From Methanobrevibacter sp. (GTDB taxonomy: Archaea > Methanobacteriota > Methanobacteria > Methanobacteriales > Methanobacteriaceae), in assembly GCF_017409525.1 (NCBI RefSeq), contig NZ_JAFQSO010000020.1, positions 1-58,397 of the forward strand: a stretch of DNA of 58,397 nt, in the 5' to 3' direction. Both the position numbers and the translations under genes were made by a program. A model generated the notes under the pieces. The model ran no database searches, was not told the origin of the DNA, and worked only from the letters and a program-made list of their open reading frames with translations. Shown here piece by piece: positions 34,916 through 43,800 of the stretch; position 1 is the stretch's first letter, and every line of letters starts with the position of its first letter.

Positions 34916-35122
34916 ATGGATGATTTCATAGACGAGTTATATCCTGAATTGACTCTTGAGACTGATGATATCATAATGACTATTGCCGTAAAAAAAGACT
35001 ACTCTAAAATCGAAGATTTGGCCGAAAGAAAAGAAGAATTTGTCAATGACCTGAAAGGGTTTATCAAAGAATTCGAGGAAACTTCTGAATCCGATGATTT
35101 TATGAGGTATTATGATGATTAA
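34916..35122 (+). CDS. Small acidic protein, 68 aa
   Basis: ATG 34916 with GAAGAGG upstream overlaps no coding base of hmgA, starting two bases after its stop. The product, MDDFIDELYPELTLETDDII onward, is very acidic, with helix-forming segments (EEFVNDLKGFIKEFEE). No motif recognised. Conserved position would be the best evidence for function; none can be seen here. Confidence 0.55.
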   Translation: MDDFIDELYPELTLETDDIIMTIAVKKDYSKIEDLAERKEEFVNDLKGFIKEFEETSESDDFMRYYDD

Positions 35123-35198
35123 TTTTTGAACTAAACCACCACCATATTTATTTTTAAAGTATTTTTATTCATTTTTTTCTCATCTTTTTGGTATCGAT

Positions 35199-35214
35199 AA
35201 TCTTTTAAAAGATT
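35199..35214. promoter_or_regulatory. Perfect 16-bp palindrome before the BASS-family transporter
   Basis: AATCTTTTAAAAGATT is an exact palindrome 17 bases before the start codon and overlaps the likely promoter region (ATTAATATAAAATT follows). It may be an operator; no protein can be assigned. Confidence 0.45.
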
Positions 35215-35231
35215 AATATAAAATTAATTTT

Positions 35232-36170
35232 ATGAAAAGGATTTTTAAATTCATTGAAAAATATTTTTTCATAATTATATTGCTTGCAGTTGTTATTTCT
35301 TTAGTCTACCCAAATTCATTTAAATGGGTTTTGAGTGAATATAACGGTATAAATATATTGAATTTATTATTAAGCGTCATTCTTTTTACAATGGGAACTA
35401 CATTAAAGGTTGATGACTTTGTTAATGTATTTAAAAATCCAAAAGAAATCTCTGTTGGGCTTTTGGCACAATATGTCATAATGCCCATTTTAGCATTTTG
35501 TCTTGCAAAAATGTTTTCCTTAAATGATGCATTGACGGTCGGTATTATTTTAGTTGGAACCGTTCCAGGAGGTACCGCTTCTGATGTTATAACTTTTCTT
35601 TCCAAAGGAGACGTGGCATTATCTGTTTCATTAACAGCCCTTTCCACTGTGATTTCGCCGATTTTAACTCCAATGATTACATTATTGTTAATAGGCAATC
35701 AAATTCATTTTAATCCGACTGACATGTTTATTTCCATCCTTGAGATTGTCATCATACCAATCATTTTAGGTTTAACATTGAATTATAAGTTTCCTAAATT
35801 CTGTGATGAGTTAAAAGATTATTTGCCTGCAATATCCTCAATTGTAATTTGTTTAATTGTTGCTGGAGTAATAGGAACTAATAAACAGGCTATTCTAACT
35901 TCATCTGCTATCATAATCGTGGTTATTATTTTACAGTATTTCATTGCGATGTTTCTCGGATTTGGTGTTGGTTATTTGGCCGGAATGGACAAGAAGCAAA
36001 TTGTTACCATTGCAATTGAACTTTCATTTCAAAATTCTGGCTTATCAACTGGCCTTGCAAAGAACCACTTTCCAAACCTGTCCCAGGCAACAGTTCCAGG
36101 AGCTCTTTATTCGGTTTGGCAGAATCTTGCAGGATCAATTTTTGCTTATGTATTTAGAAGATTTGTCTAA
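35232..36170 (+). CDS. Bile acid:sodium symporter (BASS) family transporter
   Basis: 312 residues with nine or ten hydrophobic helices. Family motifs: LLSVILFTMGTTLKVDDF, the VGTVPGGTASDVITFLSKGD loop, LTALSTVISPILTPMI, and the late ELSFQNSGLSTGLAKNHFP. BASS members carry organic anions with Na+; pantoate and 2-keto acids are known substrates in other organisms. Here the substrate is unknown. It is a single gene with a palindrome in its promoter. A gut setting makes bile acids thinkable but not supported. Confidence 0.85.
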   Translation: MKRIFKFIEKYFFIIILLAVVISLVYPNSFKWVLSEYNGINILNLLLSVILFTMGTTLKVDDFVNVFKNPKEISVGLLAQYVIMPILAFCLAKMFSLNDALTVGIILVGTVPGGTASDVITFLSKGDVALSVSLTALSTVISPILTPMITLLLIGNQIHFNPTDMFISILEIVIIPIILGLTLNYKFPKFCDELKDYLPAISSIVICLIVAGVIGTNKQAILTSSAIIIVVIILQYFIAMFLGFGVGYLAGMDKKQIVTIAIELSFQNSGLSTGLAKNHFPNLSQATVPGALYSVWQNLAGSIFAYVFRRFV

Positions 36171-36233
36171 TTCATTGAATATGTTGCATTATGGAGATTA
36201 ACCCTTCTTAAGCTGAAGCAATTGTTTTATAGG

Positions 36234-36246
36234 ACTAGTATTTGGA
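36234..36246 (+). repeat. Left copy of a 13-nt direct repeat flanking the adhesin island
   Basis: ACTAGTATTTGGA occurs here and at 46269-46281. A 13-mer match can arise by chance in this much AT-rich DNA. It is noted because the right copy covers the 3' end of a gene, a usual integrase target. Confidence 0.3.
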
Positions 36247-36312
36247 GTCATACAAAAACTTGCATGATTACCACAATGTTTAAATTAAATAAAAGTCATA
36301 TAAATAAACTAT

Positions 36313-36555
36313 ATGTCAAAAGAAAAGTTCTCCGAAACTGATATTAAATTAAAAAATTTTATCAAGAATAAACAGCTGTCCACTTCAAGAATAAGGGCGT
36401 ACAATAGTACTTTCAGAGAGATACATGAACAATTTGGTTTTACCCCATCTACATTATTGGAAACTGCAAGAAACGACCAGAGACCATATATTGACAAAGA
36501 TACTGGTTCACTAGTTTTTTTAGAAATGGATGAAAGAACCATTTACAATATTTAA
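36313..36555 (+). pseudogene. Truncated tyrosine recombinase, N-terminal domain only
   Basis: 80 residues forming only the helical SAM-like DNA-binding domain of a phage-type integrase (KNFIKNKQLSTSRIRAYNSTF, then FGFTPSTLLETARND). The catalytic domain with its R-H-R-Y residues is missing. The frame stops at 36555, exactly where adhesin-like coding remnants begin, so a recombination event seems to have joined the two. Likely a relic of the element that brought or rearranged the adhesin genes. A functional small DNA-binding protein is less likely but possible. Confidence 0.65.
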
Positions 36556-36659
36556 ATAACTTATTTGACCAAAGCTGGCAAATACACTGCCGCCGCTAAG
36601 TTTGCAGGAAACAAATATTACAATGCAAAGCGGCAAAACAAAAAATTATCGTTAAGTAG
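36556..36659 (+). pseudogene. Remnant of an adhesin C-terminus
   Basis: Right after the integrase stub, the frame reads ITYLTKAGKYTAAAKFAGNKYYN, matching the last Ig-like domain of the two adhesins downstream (ITKLTKKGKFTAVVTYKGSA). After about 36630 a frameshift is needed to reach a KIIVK-stop end like that of the second adhesin (KITVK-stop). Start, promoter and the bulk of the gene are absent. Confidence 0.7.
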
Positions 36660-36690
36660 ATGCAAATTTGCATCTGCAATTTATTTTATT
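36656..36690 (+). terminator. Hairpin at the end of the adhesin remnant
   Basis: GTAGATGCA-AATT-TGCATCTGC (36656-36677) is an almost perfect palindrome beginning at the TAG of the remnant, followed by a T-rich run. The second adhesin has the same arrangement at 45870. Confidence 0.6.
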
Positions 36691-36935
36691 TTTTTAATAA
36701 TTACCTACTATTTTTCAATTTAGCTTTTTTTCAAGGATTTCCACACAAACTGGCGAACCAACTAGATTAACTCTTTTCATGTAGAGAATCAGACATTGTA
36801 ATCAAGGACAATATCCGAGATATTTTATTTTTCATTTAATTGTTCAACTAATTTTTTATCAATTGAATAATTTTATAAATGTTTATAATATATGTCATTC
36901 AAACATATTATCATTAATGAGGGGGTAAAGTAGTA
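36691..36935 (+). promoter_or_regulatory. Upstream region and promoter of the adhesin pair
   Basis: No gene seen. TTTATAAATGTTTATAATATA (36872-36892) contains the likely TATA boxes. A GAGGGGGT ribosome site lies 36919-36926, before ATG 36936. Confidence 0.5.
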
Positions 36936-39900
36936 ATGTTTAATAAAAAAAACATGATATTTGTCATGCTTATTTTACTATTATTTACTCTTTCAGCAGT
37001 AAGTGCGGCTGATAATGCCACAACGGACGTTGTTGGTTTGGAAGATGTAAATGATGAAGTGATAAGTGTTGAAAAAATACAAGTAATTGAAAAAACAGAA
37101 AATGATGATGTGCTGAAGGAAGGTAACAATTCCTTTGGAGATTTGGAAAAATTAATTGATAGTGCAGAGTCAGGTTCAACAATAGTTCTTGATAGGGATT
37201 ATATTAATGATGGCTATAAGGTGGATGGAATAAAAATTGAAAAAGATATAACTATTGATGGTCAGGGACATACACTTGATGGACATTATAAGTCACGTAT
37301 ATTTCAGGTTTCAGATGGTTCGAAGGTCGTATTTAAAAATATTACATTTAAACGAGGAAAATTGGATGAAAATGCGGATAATATACGTGGTGCGGCTATT
37401 AACGGACATTGTACAGCAATAAACTGTTATTTTACTGATAATCATGCTAGGGGAAATGGAGGTGCAATGTATTTGGGTACTGCCATAAATTGTACTTTTG
37501 AAGATAACTCAGCAGAAAAAAGTGAGGCTAGTGCAACATATCAGGTTGATGCTAAGTTTTGTACTTTCATAAGCGATAATATGTTAGAAGGTTCAAGGTT
37601 CCTATGTTTGATGAAAGACGGTTCGAAGTCTACGGACACAAATATTATTGTTCCGTCTTTTACCATGACTGGCGATACTAATACCAGTCTCGGAGGTAAA
37701 ATCGTCTTTGAAATGGAATACAATGGTCAAAAATATGACGGTTATGATGTTCTAATCAGTACCACTAAAGAGAATGGGGATGACGAAGAGTTTCATAGTT
37801 CAACTGGTTCAGAGTGGACAATTCCTTTTGTTGAAAGTCGTGACTATGTCATATCTGTTAATGGATATCCCGAAATTAGACAGTACACAGGAAAATTTGA
37901 TGTATATAGTGATGTTTTAATCTCAGGAAATAATTTCATTACATGGTATACTTATGAAGATAACCTCACAATCAGGGCAGTGGACAATATAAACAGACCT
38001 ATGGTCAATATATCAATATCCTATGAAATGAATGGTAAAATAACAAATGTGACAACTGATGACAACGGTCAAATCATCATACCTATTGATGATTTAAATC
38101 CAGATACTTATGTAATAAATATAAAGTATAATGGTACAGACCACTACAGAGGATTAAACAAAACCATAACTCTTATAATCAATAAGGGCATAACTAAACT
38201 GATTCCAAATAACTTAATAACAACATATAATGTCACACAATACTTGGAAATTACATTAACAGACAATAAGGGCAATACATTAAATAACAATAAATTATCT
38301 GTTGAATTGAACGGAACTGAAGAATATACAACCGACAATCATGGTAAGATTAAAATATCTACTGAAGGATTAGCTCCAGGTACATATGAATATCAGGTTA
38401 CATTTAAGGAAAATGATTTTTACGAAGGGTCTACCACCACTGCAAAAACCATTGTTAATAAAATTAGCACCAGATTGACAGCAAATCCTGTGGTAACATT
38501 TTACAATATTGATGAGGATTTGGTAATTTATTTGTTTGATGCCAATGGAAATCCATTAAGTAATACTGCCATATCTGTTAATTTAAATAAAACTGAAAAT
38601 CATACTACTGATAAAAACGGCAGAATTAAAGTGAATACAAAAGATTTGGCTCCAAATGAATACCAAGCAAAAATCATATTTGGCGGAAATGAGATTTATT
38701 CAGAATCAAATGCCACTGCAAAAGTTGTTGTAAATAAAGGCAATCCTAAATTAATCTTAACTTCACTATCAACTGATTATAACAGTAGCGAAAAATTTAT
38801 AATCAAGTTAATTGACAATGTGGGAAATCCTATTGCTGGCGAAACAGTTCAATTTGCTTTATCTTTAAGTAAAAATACTACAGATGAAAATGGTAAAATC
38901 ATATTTTCAACAAATGTTGGAGAAGGATGGGAAATTAGTATAATAGATGAACAGGGAAATCCTATAAGTGGTGCTTCAGTATCTACTGATATAAACGGCA
39001 TTAAGAATTTTACCACTGATGACGACGGTCAGATTGAAATAACTATTAAAAATGTAGTGCCTTATACATATTTTGCAAATGTAACATTTAATGGAAATGA
39101 GTTCTACTCAAAATCAAATGCAACAAGCAAAATTGTTGTAAACAAACAATCCACTACACTAACTGCAAATTCTATCACAACTGTTTTCAATGAGGATAAA
39201 GATTTGATTATTACATTAACAAATAGTCAGGAAAAACCTATAAGTGGCGTTCAGATATCTGTTGATTTGAGTGGTGTTAAAAATTACACTACTGACAAAA
39301 ATGGACAAGTTAACATTTCAACACGCAATCTAATCCCAGGCAATTACATTGCAAAAATCAAATTTAATGAAAACTATTATTATACTGGTACAAGTGCAGA
39401 AACAACAGTAATTGTTAAAAAAGCAACCACCAAATTAAGTGTTGAATCCTTAAATGATGGTGCAATTTTGGCAATTACTTTAATGGATGGTGAAAACAAT
39501 CCTGTAGGTGAAGCAACCGTATCTGTCGACTTAAATGGAATTAAAAATTACATTACAGATTCAGAAGGTCGAATTGAAATTTCAACTCATAATGATTCAG
39601 AGAGTTTTGATGTCAAAATCAGTTTTGAGGAAAATGAAAATTATACTGGTTCCCGTTTAGAAACAAAGGTTATTGTTAAAAAGACAACCATCTTAACTGC
39701 AGATCCTGTCACAACAACATATGGTGTGGCTAAAAATTTAGTTATCACATTAAAAGATCGTGCTGATAATCCTGTAATAAATGCTTCAGTATCTGTTGAC
39801 TTAAATGGAATTAAAAATTACACTACTGATAAAAACGGCCATATTAAAATACCACTCCAAAATTTGACTCCAGACAAATATGATATTAAAATCAAATTTG

Positions 39901-40793
39901 ATGGAAATGACAGTTATACTGATTCAAACACGGAAACCACAGTCACTGTTAAAAAGATTACCACTAAATTAACTGCCAATACGGTTATAACAACTTATAA
40001 TGTTAATAAAAACCTAGTTATCACATTAAAAGACTATGCAGATAACCCTATTATTAATGCTTCAGTATCTGTTGACTTAAATGGAATTAAAAATCATACT
40101 ACTGATGAAAACGGTCATATTAAAATTCCAATCCAAAATTTAGCTCTAACCACTTACACTGCTAAAATCAAGTTTGATGGAAATGACAGTTTCGAGGGTT
40201 CAAGTGCAGAAACAGCAATCATTGTTGAAAAAGCAACAACCAAATTAACTGCCGATAATGTTACTGCAACATATAATGATGATAAATATCTGGTTATTTC
40301 ATTAAAAGACTATGCAAACCAACCTATAGTAAACGCTTCAGTATCTGTTAATTTGAAAGGTATTGAAAATTACACTACTGATGAGAATGGTCAAATCAAG
40401 ATATCTGTTCAAAAATTGGCTCCAAAGACTTATGTTGCTAAAATTAGTTATGGTGGAGACAATAATCATGTTGAATCTGATTCCTACGGAGTGATTGTTG
40501 TTAAAAAGGCAACCCCTAAATTAACAGCAAAGGCAAAAACTTTCAAGGTAAAAACAAAAACCAAAAAATACCGCATAATTTTAAAAACCAATAAAAATAA
40601 AGCAATAAAAAATAAAAAAGTGTATTTAAAAGTCAACGGTAAAACATATGCTGCAAAAACCAACTCCAAAGGCAAAGCAACATTCAAAATTACCAAACTA
40701 ACCAAAAAAGGTAAATTTACAGCAGTAGTTACATACAAAGGAAGTGCATACTACAATAAAACAACTAAAAAAGTTAAAATTAAAACAAGATAA
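36936..40793 (+). CDS. Giant adhesin-like surface protein 1, 1285 aa
   Basis: A secreted protein of the Methanobrevibacter adhesin-like type. Signal peptide at 1-24 (IFVMLILLLFTLSAVSA). A short beta-helix with a few coils (about 70-220) contains GGAMYLGTAINCTFEDNSA-type repeats. About ten Ig-like (Big-type) modules of 80-90 residues follow (about 328-1190), each with NPI.NASVSVDLNG and YTTD.NG.I motifs. The last domain (about 1190-1285) is Lys-rich (TFKVKTKTKKY). There is no LPXTG motif, membrane anchor or pseudomurein-binding repeat. Modules four and five are each half-length. Predicted role: attachment to host or partner cells. Confidence 0.88.
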   Translation: MFNKKNMIFVMLILLLFTLSAVSAADNATTDVVGLEDVNDEVISVEKIQVIEKTENDDVLKEGNNSFGDLEKLIDSAESGSTIVLDRDYINDGYKVDGIKIEKDITIDGQGHTLDGHYKSRIFQVSDGSKVVFKNITFKRGKLDENADNIRGAAINGHCTAINCYFTDNHARGNGGAMYLGTAINCTFEDNSAEKSEASATYQVDAKFCTFISDNMLEGSRFLCLMKDGSKSTDTNIIVPSFTMTGDTNTSLGGKIVFEMEYNGQKYDGYDVLISTTKENGDDEEFHSSTGSEWTIPFVESRDYVISVNGYPEIRQYTGKFDVYSDVLISGNNFITWYTYEDNLTIRAVDNINRPMVNISISYEMNGKITNVTTDDNGQIIIPIDDLNPDTYVINIKYNGTDHYRGLNKTITLIINKGITKLIPNNLITTYNVTQYLEITLTDNKGNTLNNNKLSVELNGTEEYTTDNHGKIKISTEGLAPGTYEYQVTFKENDFYEGSTTTAKTIVNKISTRLTANPVVTFYNIDEDLVIYLFDANGNPLSNTAISVNLNKTENHTTDKNGRIKVNTKDLAPNEYQAKIIFGGNEIYSESNATAKVVVNKGNPKLILTSLSTDYNSSEKFIIKLIDNVGNPIAGETVQFALSLSKNTTDENGKIIFSTNVGEGWEISIIDEQGNPISGASVSTDINGIKNFTTDDDGQIEITIKNVVPYTYFANVTFNGNEFYSKSNATSKIVVNKQSTTLTANSITTVFNEDKDLIITLTNSQEKPISGVQISVDLSGVKNYTTDKNGQVNISTRNLIPGNYIAKIKFNENYYYTGTSAETTVIVKKATTKLSVESLNDGAILAITLMDGENNPVGEATVSVDLNGIKNYITDSEGRIEISTHNDSESFDVKISFEENENYTGSRLETKVIVKKTTILTADPVTTTYGVAKNLVITLKDRADNPVINASVSVDLNGIKNYTTDKNGHIKIPLQNLTPDKYDIKIKFDGNDSYTDSNTETTVTVKKITTKLTANTVITTYNVNKNLVITLKDYADNPIINASVSVDLNGIKNHTTDENGHIKIPIQNLALTTYTAKIKFDGNDSFEGSSAETAIIVEKATTKLTADNVTATYNDDKYLVISLKDYANQPIVNASVSVNLKGIENYTTDENGQIKISVQKLAPKTYVAKISYGGDNNHVESDSYGVIVVKKATPKLTAKAKTFKVKTKTKKYRIILKTNKNKAIKNKKVYLKVNGKTYAAKTNSKGKATFKITKLTKKGKFTAVVTYKGSAYYNKTTKKVKIKTR

Positions 40794-40806
40794 GTGAGGA
40801 ATAAAA

Positions 40807-43800
40807 ATGTTTAATAAAAAATATTTAATTCTTTCAATATTTCTTTTAAGCTTATTAACACTTTCTGTAGTAAGCGCATCCGACAATGCTACAGAATTCA
40901 TTAGCCTAAAAGAATCAAATGATGCCATCAGCATTGAGGAAACTCAAGCAATAGGGCAAAGTGAGGATAACACTCTAATGGAGCCTGACGGAGGCACATT
41001 TTCAGACTTGCAAAGAAAAATTGACAATGCAAATGCAAGTTCAACAATAACACTAGAAAATAATTATACCTATGATGACGGATTTAACAAAGAGGGAATT
41101 TTAATCTCCAAAGAAATAACCATTGAGGGTAACGGATTTACAATCGATGCAAACAAAACTTCAAGAATTTTCAATGTTACAAGTTCAGGTGTCGTATTTA
41201 AAAATATCATTTTTACCAATGGTCATGCTGAAGGCAACGGTGGAGCCATTAGTGGAAGCGCTACAGCAATTGGCTGCACTTTTAACAAAAATTATGCAAA
41301 TGGTGATGGTGGTGCAGTATACAATGTCAATACAGAAGGCTGTACCTTCTCCGGAAACTGTGCTGAATATCGTGGCGGAGGAATATACAACGGTAATGCA
41401 ATAAACTGTACTTTTACAGACAACAATTATGCAGGTCAAGCCGGCGGAGGAATGCATACTGGTGATGCTTTAAACTGTATTTTCACAGGTAATGGTGCTA
41501 AAGACCAGGGTGCTGCAATGTACGGAGGTAATGCAGTTGGATGTACTTTTGAAAACAATAAAGCAGACAATCATGGTGCCGCTATTTCAAATGGTAATGC
41601 AGTGAACTGTACTTTCACCAGAAATCATGTTAACCATAATGGTGGAGGAATATACAACGGTAATGCAACAGACTGTAATTTCAAAGGAAATGAAGCGTTT
41701 AGAGGAGGAGGAATATACAATGGAATAGCTACAAATTGTATGTTTGTAAACAATGTTGTTAGAGAAACCGATGATGACGATGGTGATGGTGGTGCAATGT
41801 TTGGAGGTGCCGCTTACTACTGTACATTCGATACAAATTACGCACACGATGACGGTGACGGTGCTGCATTATCACATTCCTATGCTGAAAATTGCATATT
41901 TATTAAAAATCATGCTGCCGACTGCGGAGGAGCGATTTATTATACTTCTGCTGTGAACTGTAATTTTACTGAAAACTCCGCAAGTGGAGAGGGAGGTGCA
42001 ATTTATAAAGGAAATGCAACCAATTGTACTTTTGAGAGAAATATTTTAGATGGAGACGGCGAAGATGGTGGTGCAATCCGTTATGGTAATGCTTATAACT
42101 GTAATTTTACAGGAAATAAAGCATACCACGGAGGTGCAATGCACAGTGGTTATGCTGAAAATTGTACATTCATTGCCAATTCCGCAGATGGTGGCGGTGC
42201 AGGTCGTTACCTTGATGCAAAAAATTGTGTTTTTATAAACTGTAGTTCTTCTAATGACGGAGGAGCAATTCATGTTGGTGATGTAGAAAACTGTATTTTC
42301 ACTGGAAATCATGCATCAGATTGTGGCGGTGCAATTTATAAGGGAAATGCAACCAATTGTACTTTTGAAGAAAATTCTGCAGATAATGGTGGTGCAATGC
42401 ATGCTGGAAGAGAAAACTGTAAAGCCCAATATTGTACTTTCAAATATAATGAAGCCCTTGATGATAGTAATTGGGATGAGACTGGTGGTGGTGCAACATT
42501 CGACATGAATGTTTATCATTCTTACTTTGAGAGCAATTATGCAAAAGGCTTTGGAGGTGCAATACACGGAGGTTATGCTGAAAATTGTACTTTCGTCGGC
42601 AACGACGCAAAGCAACAAGGATCAATATCTGCTAAATCTAAAAGAGTTCTTTGTAAAACAAAAATAGCTAGCAGTTATTATGATTATGAAACAGAAATAC
42701 CTGTTGGACACATAACTGTAGACTCTAAAGGTAAAACAGAGTTTAATGGAAGAGACAATTTAACAATAATGTTGTCCATAGATCAACAAAATTATAACTA
42801 TTATGAACTTTATGTTCATGCTACTGGCCCTAATAATTATGATAAAACATTTTATACATTATCCTCTTATGATTGGATGGTTAATTTGACTAGATCTGGT
42901 AAATACCATATTGAAATTGGGGCTGTGGATATACCGGAAGTAGAGGTCTATTCTATGAATATTACCTTCTATTCAATCGTCAACATGACTACTTATGACA
43001 TTTCCACAACTTATGGGGAAGATGAAAGTTATGTGATTACTTTAAGAGATAATTTTAATAATCCGATATCTAATGTCACAGTAAATGTTGATTTGAATAT
43101 TGTTAAGGATTATACTACTGATGAAAACGGACAAATCAATATATCTATTAAAGATTTAAAACCTGGCACATACAATGCAAAAGCCACTTTTGACAATATA
43201 AACTATGACAGAACAATTAAAATCAGTACCATTTTCATTGATAAACAAGCTGTAACGTTAATGCCAAACACATTGGTAACAACCTATAATTCCAATGATG
43301 TAATTATAATTAGTTTATATGACAATAAAAACAAGCCTATAAAAAATATTACATTGTCTGCTGATTTAAACGGGACTAAAAATTATACAACTGATAAACA
43401 AGGTCAAATTGAGATATCTCCTAAAGGATTAATTCCGGACACTTATCTTATTGATGTTGTATTTGAAGGTAATGAGTTTTATCACAACTCAAAATCAACA
43501 GGCAAGGTTATAATTCAAAAGGACTTCACCAAATTAATTGCAAACACAATGATTGCAACATATAATGATGGTAAACAACTCACAATAACTTTAACTGATG
43601 GCTATGACAATCCTATCCGTGAAGCTTCAATAGTTGTTGATTTAGACGGCGGAAGTAAAAAGTACACTACAGATAAAAATGGTCAAATCAAAATATCTCA
43701 TGAACACTTAACTCCTGATACATATGAAGTGAATGTCACATTTAAAGGAAATGATTTATATAAAGAATCAGAAACTGCCACAACACTTGTCATCAATAAA

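Noticed and set aside
35232-36170. A specific bile-acid uptake role for the BASS transporter
   Set aside because: The family covers many organic anions; nothing in the sequence or neighbours points to bile acids.
41185-42618. Several long minus-strand frames within adhesin 2 with Cys/Ile/Val-rich products
   Set aside because: They are mirror frames produced by the GGA/AACTGTA coil repeats of the beta-helix; no starts or ribosome sites support them.
41200-42620. Regular DNA repeats that might suggest a CRISPR array
   Set aside because: The repeats are in phase with codons, imperfect and fully inside an open reading frame; they encode beta-helix coils.
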